A stretch of 64,000 bases of DNA. Origin: UBA6814 sp040753075. Lineage in GTDB: Bacteria > Desulfobacterota > Desulfovibrionia > Desulfovibrionales > Desulfovibrionaceae. Positions 17,485-27,100 of this stretch are shown one piece after another; position 1 is the first letter of the stretch; every line of letters begins with the position of its first letter. A program made the translations under genes and the position numbers. The stretch spans positions 1 to 64,000 of the forward strand of contig JBFMHA010000001.1 of assembly GCA_040753075.1 (NCBI GenBank), written 5' to 3'. A model generated the notes under the pieces. The model was not told the origin of the DNA, did no database searches, and saw only the letters and a program-made list of their open reading frames with translations.

Positions 17485-19494
17485 ATGGTCCGCTTCCGCA
17501 ACATCAGCCTCAAGAACAAGATCTTCTCGTCCATCCTGCTGGTGATGCTGCTCATCAGCGTGCTTATTGCGCTTCTCGCCCGCTACATCCTCATCTCCAG
17601 CCTGACCAAGGAGCTGGAGCACCGCGGCATCGCCATCGCCCAGTCCATCGCCGACCGGGGCAGCTCCCACGTGCTGGACAAGGACCTGCCCAAGCTCCTG
17701 GTCCTGTCCTACGAGGCGGCCCAGCTCGGCGAGCGCAAGTACCTGGTCAACTACATCTTCATCGCAGACCTGGAGCACCAGGTGCTGGCGCATACCTTCG
17801 TGCGCCCCTTCCCCGCCTCGCTGCGGACGGCCAACGACATCCCCGCGAACAGGCCGCACAGCGTGAAGCTCCTGGAGGTGGATGGCGAGCCCACCCTGGA
17901 CATCGCGGTGCCCATGCTCGAGGGAATCTACCAGATCGCCACCGTGCACGTGGGCCTGAACAAGCGACACATCGACAACCTGGTGTCCAAGCTGCGCTTC
18001 ACCTTCCTGGGCTTCATCTCCCTGGTCTGCGTCATCATCTTCCTGCTCTCCCACTACATCTCCCGCTACATCACCCAGCCGGTGAGCCGGCTCATCCGCA
18101 TGTCCGACGAGATCTCCAAGGGGAACCTGAACTTCCGACTGGACCTGGGCAAGCAGTACGCGGACCTCATGAGCGAGCACGGCCGGGAGGAGCGCTGCCC
18201 GGCCTACCACAACTCCGACCTGCCCTGCTGGCACGTGGCCCGGACCATGGGGCCCGTGGGCGGCGAGGCCATGATCGAGAAGCCCGCCTACTGCCGGGAA
18301 TGCGTCATCCGTCACAAACAGATCGGCGACGAGGTGCTCCAACTGGCGGACTCCTTCCTGTACATGGTCCGCTCGGTCAAGCTCTACCGCAACCGCCTGG
18401 CCGAGAGCGAGGCCAAGTACCGCTCCCTGTTCGACGCCGGGCCGGATCCGGTGTTCGTGCTCCGGCTGCGGACCCTGGAGATCGTGGACGCCAACCCCCG
18501 CGCCGAGCAGATCTACGGCTACGACATGGAGGAGCTCCTGGGCATGTCCTTCCGGGAGCTGGAGCCCACGGACAACGTGGACACCCTGGACAGCTTCCGT
18601 CAGAAGCCGTTCACCCTGGGAGCCTGCGTGTTCTTCCCCAAGATCATCCACCGCCGCAAGGACGGCTCCCCCTTCTTCGTGAACATGCACGCCTGCGGCA
18701 TCAAGTACGCGGACGAAGACGCCATCATCGTGTCCACCACCAACATCACGGACATGATCGAAAAGGACGCCCAGCTCATCCAGGCCAGCAAGATGACCAC
18801 CCTGGGCGAGATGAGCGCGGGCATCGCCCACGAACTCAACCAGCCCCTGACCGCCATCAAGATGGGCGCCGACTTCCTGCGCCGGGTGGCCGACCAGGGC
18901 GCGCCCCTGCAGACCGACCAGATGGCCAAGGTCACTTCCGAGATCGGGGCGCAGGTGGTGCGGGCCAAGGAGATCATCAACACCCTGCGCCAGTTCGGCC
19001 GCAAGGCCGACCTGGCCGTGGAGCGGGTGAACCTGAACGAGCCGGTCCGCGCGGTCATGAAGCTGGTGTCCCAGCAGATGAAGCTGCAGAACATCGACGT
19101 GCGCCTGGACCTGGACAACGGCCTGCCCCGCATCCAGGCCCAGGACAACCGGCTGCAGCAGGTCTTCTTCAACCTCCTGACCAACGCCCGCGACGCCATC
19201 AACGCCAAGCGCCGCAACCGGCCCGACGGCGAGAGCACCATCACCGTGCGCACCTTCCAGCGCGACGGGAAGGCCGCACTGACCGTGACCGACACCGGCA
19301 CGGGGATCCCCGCGGCGAAGGTGGACAAGATCTTCGAGCCCTTTTACACCACCAAGGAGACCGGCCAGGGCATGGGCCTGGGGCTGGCGATCTCCTACGG
19401 CATCGTGAAAGACTACGGCGGCGAAATCCAGGTGGACTCGGAGGAGGGCGTGGGCACCACCTTCACCCTGACCTTCCCGATCTTCGCCGCCTGA
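17485..19494 (+). CDS. Membrane sensor histidine kinase with four-Cys linker and PAS domain
   Basis: 669 residues. TM1 ~14-36, periplasmic sensor region ~37-170, TM2 ~171-193, HAMP ~194-240. Then a linker with four Cys (RCPAY, LPCWH, YCREC; residues ~232-272), PAS ~305-420, HisKA with AGIAHELNQPLTA (~448) and an HATPase domain with DTGTGIP and GMGLGLAI. The linker Cys set could bind a metal or Fe-S cluster and make the kinase redox-responsive (inference). It lies between the binding lipoprotein and a REC-STAS regulator; the three probably form one pathway. Confidence 0.92.
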   Translation: MVRFRNISLKNKIFSSILLVMLLISVLIALLARYILISSLTKELEHRGIAIAQSIADRGSSHVLDKDLPKLLVLSYEAAQLGERKYLVNYIFIADLEHQVLAHTFVRPFPASLRTANDIPANRPHSVKLLEVDGEPTLDIAVPMLEGIYQIATVHVGLNKRHIDNLVSKLRFTFLGFISLVCVIIFLLSHYISRYITQPVSRLIRMSDEISKGNLNFRLDLGKQYADLMSEHGREERCPAYHNSDLPCWHVARTMGPVGGEAMIEKPAYCRECVIRHKQIGDEVLQLADSFLYMVRSVKLYRNRLAESEAKYRSLFDAGPDPVFVLRLRTLEIVDANPRAEQIYGYDMEELLGMSFRELEPTDNVDTLDSFRQKPFTLGACVFFPKIIHRRKDGSPFFVNMHACGIKYADEDAIIVSTTNITDMIEKDAQLIQASKMTTLGEMSAGIAHELNQPLTAIKMGADFLRRVADQGAPLQTDQMAKVTSEIGAQVVRAKEIINTLRQFGRKADLAVERVNLNEPVRAVMKLVSQQMKLQNIDVRLDLDNGLPRIQAQDNRLQQVFFNLLTNARDAINAKRRNRPDGESTITVRTFQRDGKAALTVTDTGTGIPAAKVDKIFEPFYTTKETGQGMGLGLAISYGIVKDYGGEIQVDSEEGVGTTFTLTFPIFAA

Positions 19495-19505
19495 GGAAAA
19501 AGAGC

Positions 19506-20225
19506 ATGGACACCATCCTGGTCATCGACGACGAGAAGCCCATCCTCTCCATGTTCGAGCTGTTCCTGGGCACGTACGGCTATACCGTGCTCACCGCGGA
19601 GAACGGCGAGCAGGGCCTGGAGATCTTCCAGCGCGAGCGGCCCGCCATCGTGCTCACCGACATCAAGATGCCGGGCATGGACGGCCTGGAGGTCCTGCGC
19701 CGGATCAAGGAAATCAGCCCGCTGACCGAGGTCATCGTCATCACCGGCCACGGGGACATCGACATCGCGGTCAAGGCCCTGAACCTGAACGCCACGGACT
19801 TCATCAACAAGCCCATCGAGGACAACGCCCTGGACGCGGCCCTGTCCCGGGCCAAGGAGCGCCTGACCCTGGCCCGCAAGAACGCCGACGAGGTCGCGGC
19901 ATGCGAGCGCCACGGCGTCGCCTGCCTGGAGATCAAGGGCAACGTCACCTCCCGCTCCGAACCCTACCTGGTGGCGGAGTTCGAGCACGCCGCCGCCCAC
20001 GCGAGCGGCAAGCTGCTCCTGCGCTTCCAGGAGAACGCCTCCATCAACGGCGCCGGCATCGCGGTGCTCATCCAACTCCTCACCCAGTGCGAGCGGCGCG
20101 GGGTGAAGGTGGCCATGTCCGGCCTGTCCGAGAACTTCCGCAAGGTCTTCGTCATGGTCGGCATCACCAAGCTGGCCCATATCTACGACAGCGAAGAAGA
20201 TGCCCTGGCCGCCCTGGCGGCCTGA
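19506..20225 (+). CDS. Receiver-STAS fusion response regulator
   Basis: 239 residues. N-terminal receiver (VIDDEKPIL, phospho-Asp in LTDIKMPGMDG, ITGHGD, NKPIEDN) joined to a C-terminal STAS domain (residues ~135-239: ACLEIKGNV, ASINGAGIAVLIQLL, VAMSGLSENF). The output is therefore protein-protein interaction, not DNA binding. The STAS loop that carries the phosphorylatable Ser in SpoIIAA-type antagonists (D-S-S-G) reads N-G-A-G here, so control must come from the receiver. It starts 11 bases after the kinase gene. Confidence 0.9.
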   Translation: MDTILVIDDEKPILSMFELFLGTYGYTVLTAENGEQGLEIFQRERPAIVLTDIKMPGMDGLEVLRRIKEISPLTEVIVITGHGDIDIAVKALNLNATDFINKPIEDNALDAALSRAKERLTLARKNADEVAACERHGVACLEIKGNVTSRSEPYLVAEFEHAAAHASGKLLLRFQENASINGAGIAVLIQLLTQCERRGVKVAMSGLSENFRKVFVMVGITKLAHIYDSEEDALAALAA

Positions 20226-20237
20226 ACCGGAGCACCC

Positions 20238-20789
20238 ATGCGACGCCTCCTTTCCTGCCTGGCGCTGGCCGTCGTCCTGCTGGGCGCGGTCCCGCCCGCC
20301 CCGGCCGCGGACCCGCCCAAGGCCGGGGACACGCTGCCCGTCCTGGCCCTGCCCGCCCCGGACAACCCGGCCCACCGGGCCTGGCTGGGCATCGGCGGGA
20401 AGGCCGCCTTCGGAATCGCCGACGTGGCTGCGGACCTCGTGCTCATCGAGATCGTAGGAGTCTACTGCCCCATCTGCTACGAACAGGCCCCCGCCCTGCG
20501 CAAGCTCCATGCCCGCCTCGCGCGCGACCCGGCCTTCAAGGGCCGGGTGAAACTGGTGGCGGTGGCAGTGGGCGCCACCCCCGAGGAGTTGGCCTTCGCC
20601 CGCAAGGAGCACAAGGCCGACTATCCCCTGGTGGCCGACCCGGACTTCGCCAACCACAAGCTCCTGGGCGAGCCCAAGACCCCCTTCACCCTGCTGGTGC
20701 GGCGCGACGGCGCCGTGGTCCTTACCCACCTGGGCAAAATCGAGGACGAGAGCGAGTTCGCGGCCAAGATCCGCGGCCTTCTGCCCTGA
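20238..20789 (+). CDS. Exported TlpA/peroxiredoxin-like thioredoxin-fold protein
   Basis: 183 residues: a cleavable signal peptide ending near PAPAA (residue ~24), then a thioredoxin fold with active site CPIC (Cys77, Cys80) in VGVYCPICYEQ, the cis-Pro in KTPFTLLV and FAKEHKADYPLV-like peroxiredoxin features. It acts in the periplasm as a thiol-disulfide or peroxide reductant. It lies 12 bases after the REC-STAS gene and before a GAF-rhodanese protein. Confidence 0.85.
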   Translation: MRRLLSCLALAVVLLGAVPPAPAADPPKAGDTLPVLALPAPDNPAHRAWLGIGGKAAFGIADVAADLVLIEIVGVYCPICYEQAPALRKLHARLARDPAFKGRVKLVAVAVGATPEELAFARKEHKADYPLVADPDFANHKLLGEPKTPFTLLVRRDGAVVLTHLGKIEDESEFAAKIRGLLP

Positions 20790-20807
20790 TCTCCCGAAGG
20801 CCCTCCC

Positions 20808-22490
20808 ATGGGTTCCCGCCGGCTGCTGCACCTGACCACGCTCTACGAGACGGCTCGGGAGCTGGGCGGAATGTCTTCGCCCCGGGAGGTCATGGACGCC
20901 TTCCTGCTCACGGCCATGGGCCCCCTGGGAGCAACCCGTGGCTTCGTGCTCACGGCCAACCGCTTCACCCGGGAGATCCTCCTGGCCCGCCGCGGCCTTG
21001 AGCCCGACGAGGCCGACGGCCTGGGAGCGGACCTGGAGAAGCTCCTGGCGGCCTGCTTCCCGGACCGCCCCCAGCTGCCCTTCGGGGGCGAGGAGTTGTT
21101 CTCCCTGCGCGAGTTCCCGGCCGCGGCCCCGGCCCCCCTGCCCCCGGACACCCGCGTCCTGGCGGCCTGGACCGCCCGGGGCGGGATGGTCGGGGTCCTG
21201 GGCCTGTCCGGCCGGCTGGAGGACGCCGGCCTGGACCGGGAGGACCAGGACTTCCTCCAGGGCCTGGCCGGAACCCTGGCCAACGCGCTCAAGACCGCCC
21301 AGGCCACCGAGCGCATCCGGCGGCTCAACCTGGAGCTGGCGGCCAAGAACGCCGAGTTGGAGGAGGCCGCGGCCCAGGCCGACGCCGCCCGCAGCGAACT
21401 CGCCCAACGGGCCTACCACCTGAAGACCCTCTACGACGCCAGCCGGGAACTGGCCCCCCAGGCCGACGCCACGGCCATGGCCGAGTCCTTTCTCCTGCTC
21501 TGCATGGGCGCGCTGTCGGCGCGCCAGGGCCTGGTGCTGGTGCGCGACGACCGGGAAGGGGAGCCGGTCATGGCCGCCCGCGGGGTGGACCCGCCGCCGG
21601 GCGCCGCCCTGTCCGCCAACCTGGCCAAGGCCTTTGCCGGAGCCGAGGGCAACCCCATCCCCATGAGCTGCAAGGTGCTCGCGGACAAGCGGCTGCTGGC
21701 CGGCGCCGGGCTGCCCTTCCCTGTCGCGGCCGTGGTCCTGTTCGCAGTGGACGACTCGTGCCAGGGCCTGCTCGCCCTGGGACCGCCGCTCTCGGACCAG
21801 AGCTTCTCCTTGGACGAACGGGAACTGCTGGCGGCCCACGCCGCGGGCTTCCTGGTCTTCCTGGGCAAGGCCCGCAACTTCGCGGCCGCGGAGAGGGCCA
21901 ACCGCGACCTGGCCCAACGCAACCAGGAACTGCAACGGCTCCTGGAGGAAATCACCCAGTGCCGGCTGGACCTGGAGGGCGAGAAGCGCCACAAGGCCCA
22001 CATCATCTCCTTCGTGGAGCGCCAGACCTCCAGGGTGCGCTCCGCCACGCGTCTGGACTACGCCCTCATCCTGGCCCTGTCCCTGCTTCTGGGCCTGGTG
22101 TTCAACGCCTCCAACCCGGCCGGGGTGGATCTGGCGCCAGCGGCCTGGTCCCGGCCCCGGGCCGAGCGCATCGACGCCGGCTGGGCTTCGCTGCGCCGCG
22201 ACTCGGGGGCGGTGTTCGTGGACGCCCGGCCGGCGGAGTTCTACGCCCGGCGGCACGTCAAAGGCGCGGTGAACCTGCCGGCCAGCCTGTTCGACTTCGT
22301 ATTCGCCATGCGCTTCTCCCGCCTGTCCCCGGACACGGAGATCATCGTCTACGGAAGCACCATTAGCCGCCTCTACGACGAGCAGGTGGCTTTCCTGCTC
22401 GCCGACCGCGGACTCGCCAACGTCAAGGTCATGGACGGCGGCCTGGACGCCTGGACCGACCTGGGCCAGCCCGTGGAGGAAGGGAAATGA
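20808..22490 (+). CDS. Two GAF-like domains, coiled coil, one TM segment and a C-terminal rhodanese domain
   Basis: 560 residues. Two GAF-like repeats (each begins with LTTLYETARELG or LKTLYDASRELA) at ~8-165 and ~205-360, helical linkers (ELAAKNAELEEAAAQ; RDLAQRNQELQRLLEEI), a TM helix ~418-436 (YALILALSLLLGLVF) and a rhodanese domain ~450-558 (VFVDARPAEFYARRHVKGA, VMDGGLDAW). With an N-in orientation the GAF part is cytoplasmic and the rhodanese periplasmic. The catalytic Cys position is Gly516 (VYGSTIS), so sulfur transfer is unlikely. No HATPase or other output is present. I know no described protein with this order. Confidence 0.8.
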   Translation: MGSRRLLHLTTLYETARELGGMSSPREVMDAFLLTAMGPLGATRGFVLTANRFTREILLARRGLEPDEADGLGADLEKLLAACFPDRPQLPFGGEELFSLREFPAAAPAPLPPDTRVLAAWTARGGMVGVLGLSGRLEDAGLDREDQDFLQGLAGTLANALKTAQATERIRRLNLELAAKNAELEEAAAQADAARSELAQRAYHLKTLYDASRELAPQADATAMAESFLLLCMGALSARQGLVLVRDDREGEPVMAARGVDPPPGAALSANLAKAFAGAEGNPIPMSCKVLADKRLLAGAGLPFPVAAVVLFAVDDSCQGLLALGPPLSDQSFSLDERELLAAHAAGFLVFLGKARNFAAAERANRDLAQRNQELQRLLEEITQCRLDLEGEKRHKAHIISFVERQTSRVRSATRLDYALILALSLLLGLVFNASNPAGVDLAPAAWSRPRAERIDAGWASLRRDSGAVFVDARPAEFYARRHVKGAVNLPASLFDFVFAMRFSRLSPDTEIIVYGSTISRLYDEQVAFLLADRGLANVKVMDGGLDAWTDLGQPVEEGK

Positions 22491-22975
22491 GCGCCCGCCT
22501 GCGCGCCCTGCTCGGCCATCCGCGCCTGGCCCTGGCTTTCCGCCTCTACCTGGGCGGGCTGTTCATCTACGCCAGCATCTACAAGATCCAGTACCCGGCG
22601 GAATTCGCCGAGAGCATCGCCGCCTACCAAATCGTTCCCCACTTCCTGGTGAACCCCATGGCCGCGGTGCTGCCCTGGCTGGAGCTCATCTGCGGGACCC
22701 TGGCCGTGGCCGGGCTTCGGGTGCGGGCGGCCCTGGCCGTCATGGCCGGGCTCATGGCGGCCTTCACCCTGAGCCTGGCCTGGGTGGTGGCCCTGGACAT
22801 CCCCATCGGCTGCGGCTGCTTCACCGGCCAGGAGGCCGAGGCAGGCCCCCTGACCCTGCTGCGCGACCTGGCCTGGCTGGCCATGGCCCTGCATGCCTGG
22901 GCCTTCGACCGACTGTTCCACCTGGAGAACCGTTTCACCTGGAAAGTCTCGGAGTTGCCATGCCCTCCCGCCTGA
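22487..22975 (+). CDS. MauE/DoxX-family membrane protein
   Basis: 162 residues, four predicted TM helices (LYLGGLFIYASIYKI; LPWLELICGTLAVAGL; ALAVMAGLMAAFTLSLAW; LLRDLAWLAMALHAW) and a conserved IGCGCF loop after helix 3. MauE/DoxX proteins are implicated in periplasmic disulfide metabolism and often neighbour TlpA-type proteins. It overlaps the preceding stop by ATGA and the next gene by 16 bases, so three genes are translationally coupled. The CxC pair may relay electrons to the TlpA-like protein (inference). Confidence 0.85.
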   Translation: MSARLRALLGHPRLALAFRLYLGGLFIYASIYKIQYPAEFAESIAAYQIVPHFLVNPMAAVLPWLELICGTLAVAGLRVRAALAVMAGLMAAFTLSLAWVVALDIPIGCGCFTGQEAEAGPLTLLRDLAWLAMALHAWAFDRLFHLENRFTWKVSELPCPPA

Positions 22976-23283
22976 AGCTCCTCCTGGCCCCAGTCCTGCT
23001 CCTTTTTCTCGCGTCCTGCGGCGGCGGCGATCCCGACCTGCTCGGCGCCTACGCCGGCCAGACCGCGGAAGGCCCGGTGGCCCTGGAGCTCAAGGAGCGC
23101 GGCAAGGGCTCCTGGTCCACCCCGGAGGAGGACATCGCCGTGGCCTGGGAGCGCCGCGGCGACGAGGTCTGGCTGCACGCCAAGTCCGGAGGGGTCATCA
23201 TCTGCGCCCTGGGGCCGGACAACACCCTGGCGGCCGAGGTGCCCGGGGTGGGTCGCATCGTGCTCTCCCGCAAGCGCCCCTAG
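22960..23283 (+). CDS. Small lipoprotein, last gene of the thiol module
   Basis: 107 residues with signal peptide and lipobox LASC (Cys20), followed by a compact ~85-residue domain rich in beta strands (GSWSTPEEDIAVAWERRGDEVWLHA). No family recognised. It starts inside the end of the MauE/DoxX gene, arguing for co-production with it. Confidence 0.75.
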   Translation: MPSRLKLLLAPVLLLFLASCGGGDPDLLGAYAGQTAEGPVALELKERGKGSWSTPEEDIAVAWERRGDEVWLHAKSGGVIICALGPDNTLAAEVPGVGRIVLSRKRP

Positions 23284-23298
23284 CCTCTTCCCGCCTGC

Positions 23299-23341
23299 AA
23301 AAAGCCGGCGCCGCAGTCCCGGAACGGGGGACCGCGGCGCC
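23299..23341 (-). terminator. Terminator of the fdhAB transcript
   Basis: Stem GGCGCCGC-x-GTCCC/GGGAC-x-GCGGCGCC with a TTTTT run on the minus strand side. It lies between two convergent operons. Confidence 0.65.
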
Positions 23342-23365
23342 GCTGTATGGGGGTGGGGTGTGTCT

Positions 23366-24097
23366 CTACGCCAGGGAACGCGCCGGTCCGAAGACCTTGG
23401 CGAAGAACTGCTTGCGGGTCATGGGCCCGGGCAGGCTGGCCTCGGCCACGGCCCACTCGTGGTAGAGCTTGGGATCCTCCTCCACGAGATAGACCACGTT
23501 CACGTCTTCGGGATTCAGGAGCTGGGCCTTGGGCTTGCTCTTCTTGACCTCGGCCAGGCGCTTCTTGGCCAGGGCCAGCATGTCGCCGCGCTCGCCGAAG
23601 TTCATGGTCCCGGTGGGGCAGGACTTGACGCAGGCCGGAACCATCCCCTCGGCCTGGCGGTCGAAGCACATGGTGCACTTGGCCATGGGGCCGCCCTTGC
23701 CCTTTTCATAGCGCGGGATGTTGTAGGGGCACGACTCCAGAACTTCCTGCTTCTGGTCGTCGCTGAACTTGGCCGTGGCCGCGGTGAACACCACCGCCCC
23801 GGACTTGGGGTCCTGGGTGACGGCGTTCTCCACGAAGCCGTCTCCCACCTCCTTGCAGGGCGGGATCAGGCAGTGCCTGCACTGATCGGGGAAGAAGACG
23901 TACTTGATCTTGCCGCCTTGCTCCTTTTCCGAAAAGCGCACGAGCTTGTAGGTGCTGACCGAGACGTCGGCGGGGTTCTGGTGGGTCCCCCGCTGGATCG
24001 TCTGCTCGGCCGGGAGCTTGTTCCACTGCTTGCAGGCCACCTGGCAACCCCGGCAGGCCGTGCACTTGGTCAGGTCGATGAAGAAGGTCTTGGGCAT
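23366..24097 (-). CDS. fdhB: Formate dehydrogenase iron-sulfur subunit FdhB
   Basis: 243 residues, ferredoxin-type electron-transfer subunit. Cys groups: CTACRGCQVACKQWN near the N terminus, CRHCLIPPC at ~83, CPYNIP at ~127 and CTMCFDRQ...CVKSCPTG at ~149-170, i.e. ligands for several [4Fe-4S] clusters, passing electrons from the catalytic subunit to a periplasmic cytochrome. No signal peptide of its own, as expected if it is exported with the Tat-targeted FdhA. It lies 11 bases after fdhA. No cytochrome or membrane subunit follows. Confidence 0.93.
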   Translation of the reverse strand: MPKTFFIDLTKCTACRGCQVACKQWNKLPAEQTIQRGTHQNPADVSVSTYKLVRFSEKEQGGKIKYVFFPDQCRHCLIPPCKEVGDGFVENAVTQDPKSGAVVFTAATAKFSDDQKQEVLESCPYNIPRYEKGKGGPMAKCTMCFDRQAEGMVPACVKSCPTGTMNFGERGDMLALAKKRLAEVKKSKPKAQLLNPEDVNVVYLVEEDPKLYHEWAVAEASLPGPMTRKQFFAKVFGPARSLA

Positions 24098-24108
24098 GGT
24101 CGTCCTCC

Positions 24109-27100
24109 TTAGGCCTTGCGCACGTTGACCATGAAGGCCTTGGTTTCGGGGATGCCCGTGTTGGGGTCGCCCACCGACGGGGTCAGCAGGTTGGCCGAGT
24201 CGCCGCCGTTCTCAGGGAAGACCCAGCCGTAGTGCCACGGGATGCCCACCTGGTGGACGGTGTTGCCCATGACCGTGAAGGGCTTGAGCCGCGGGGTGAC
24301 GATGGCTATGGCCCACAGGGAGCCGCGCACGCTCTCGACAATGACCTTCTCGCCGTTCTTGATGCCGCGCATCTTGGCCAGTTCGGGACTCATCTCGCAG
24401 AACATCTGCGGCTCGGTCTCGAGCAGCCACGGCGTGTAGCGGGTCATGAGGCCGGTCTGCCAGTGCTCGGTGACCCGGTAGGTGGAGCACACGAAGGGGT
24501 ACTTGGGATCGCAGACCGCCTTGTACTCCTCCTTGAACTGGAGCGCCGTGGGGTTGTGCAGCTGCTTGGAGAACGGGTGCTTGGACACCGGGCACTCCAG
24601 CGGCTCGTAGTACTCGGGGAAGGGACCGTCGGCCAGGCCCGGCCCGAAGATGCGCCCGAATCCCTCGGAGGTCATGATGAAGGGATGCTTGTCTCCGGGC
24701 TTCCAGCCGCCGTCGGGCACGTCGCCCACCCACTTGGAGTTGGCGGCGTCCCAGGCGATGACCGCCTTCTTGGGCGCGTAGGGCTTGCCTTCCGGGTTCA
24801 CCGAGGCGCGGTTGTAGATGACCCGGCGGTTGACCGGCCAGCACCAGGTCCAGTTCGGGAACAGGCCGACGGCGGCCTGCATGTCGGTCTGGGCCTTGTC
24901 CCGGCGGGCGGACATGTTGCCCTTCTCGGTGTAGGATCCGCTGAAGATCCAGTTGCCCGAGGAGGTGGAGCCGTCGGCCTGGAGCATGGCGAAGGAGGGC
25001 ACCAGCGTGCCGGCCTTGTACACCGTCTCGCCGATCTTCACGTCCTTGAGGAAGTAGCCGTTGATGATCTTGGCCACCTTGTGGGCGTCAAAGGCGTGGC
25101 CGGTCATCCAGCCTTCGGGGTCGAGGGACAGCAGGGGCTCGGGGAACTTGCCGCCCTTGTGGGCGTACAAGTCCTTCACCTTGATGGCCAGTTCGGCGAT
25201 GAGGTCGCCGTCGGGCTTGGTCTCGCCCAGGGGCTTGGGCCCCACATAGCGCCACTGCATCCAGCGGCCGGAGTTGGTGATGGAGCCTTCCTTCTCGATG
25301 GACACCGCACAGGGCATGAAGAAGACCTCGGTCTTGATCTTCTTGGGATCCATGCCCGGCCCCTTCCAGAACGAGCCGGTCTCGTTCTCGAAGATGTTCA
25401 CGTTGACCATCCAGTCCAGGGTGGTCATGGCGGTGCGGGTCTTGTTGGAGTTGGCGCCGCCGCAGGCCGGGTTCTGGCCCCAGGCGAAGAAGCCCTTGAA
25501 CTTGCCCTTGCTCATCTCGTCGAAGAGCTTGAGCCAGGAGCCGTTCTGCCCGTCGTCCAGCTTGGGCATGTAGGTGTAGGACACGGCCGGATCAGGCGCA
25601 GGGAACATGGCCTTCAGGAGGCTGGCCATGTACTTGGGCCGATTCTGCCACCAGTTCGCGCTCTTGGGGTCGCTGGACTTGGGCGTGTTCTTGGCGTTGT
25701 ACTCGTCCAGGGTGGGGAGCGAGGCCCGGGGGGTCGGGATGTAGGCCGGGATGATGTGGAACAGCAGGGCGTGGTCCGTGGAGCCCTGCACGTTGGACTC
25801 GCCGCGCAGCGCGTTGATGCCGCCGCCGGCGACGCCCACGTTGCCCAGGAGGAGCTGGATCATGGCCATGGCCCGGATGTTCTGCACGCCCACGGTGTGC
25901 TGGGTCTGGCCCATGGCGTAGAGCATGGTGCCGGACTTGTCCGGCTTGCCCGTGGCCGCGTACGCCTTGTAGACCTTGAGCAGGTCGTCCTGGGGCGTAC
26001 CGGAGATCTTGGCCACCTTGTCCAGGGTATAGCGGGAATAGTGCTTCTTGAGCAGGTTGAACACGCAGCGCGGGTTCTTGAGGCTCGCGTCCCGCACCGG
26101 CACCCCGTCCTTGTCCAGATCGTAGGCCCAGGTCTTCTTGTCGTACTTGCCGTTGGCCGCATCCAGTCCGGAGAACACGCCGGCCGAGAACTTGAAGTCC
26201 TTGTTCACCACGAAGGCGGCGTTGGTGTAGTTGACCACGTACTCCTTGAAGAACAGGTTGTTCTCCAGGATGTAGTTGATGAGGCCGCCGAAGATGCCGA
26301 TGTCCGATCCCGAGCGCATGAAGGCGTGGATGTGCGCCTTGGCCGAGGTGCGGGTGAAGCGGGGGTCGACATGGATGAGGGTGGCCCCGTTGTCGATGGC
26401 CTTCATCACCCACTTGAAGGAGATGGGATGGTTTTCGGCAGCGTTGCTGCCAATGATGAAAATGCAATCACTGTTCTTGATGTCGATCCAGTGATTGGTC
26501 ATCGCGCCGCGTCCGAACGACTCTGCCAGAGCCGCAACAGTGGCGCTGTGTCAGATACGCGCCTGGTGCTCGATGTACACCAGGCCGAGAGACCGCAGGA
26601 AGGTTTGATAGACCCAGCACTCCTCGTTGTCCATGGCCGCGGAGCCCACCGAAGCCATGCCGTCGGTGCGGTTGACCACCTGGCCCTTGGCGTTCTGCTC
26701 CATGAAGGTCGCATCGCGGGTGTCCTTGATGCGGCGGGCGATGGTGTCCAGCATCCACTCCCAGCTCTTCTCCTCCCACTTGTCGCTGTAGGGAGCGCGG
26801 TACATGGGCTTGAGGATGCGCCTGTCGTTCTCGGCCAGCTGCCAGATGGACGCGCCCTTGGCGCACAGGGAGCCTTCGTTGATCGGGTGGTCCGGGTCGC
26901 CCTCCACGTTGACCGCACGGCCCGAAGCCTCGTCGGTGTGCACGATGAGGCCGCAGCCCACCGAGCAGTAGCAGCACACCGAAGTGGATTGTTTGGCGTT
27001 CTTGAGCTTGAATTCCGAGGCCAGGGCGGCGGTGGGCGCGAGGCTCAGGCCCAGGCCGCCGAATGCCGCGGTCAGGCCGGCCGCGGCGGAGAGCTTGAGA

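Noticed and set aside
16267..18831. Long open frame on the minus strand opposite the binding protein and kinase genes
   Set aside because: Gly/Val/His/Gln-rich translation with no domain; the plus strand has strong families here. High third-position GC produces such frames.
19413..22256. Very long minus-strand open frame over the thiol module
   Set aside because: Shadow of the plus-strand genes, no ribosome site or motif.
26500..26600. Frameshift or premature stop splitting fdhA
   Set aside because: The stop is TGA at the conserved selenocysteine position and the frame continues unchanged.
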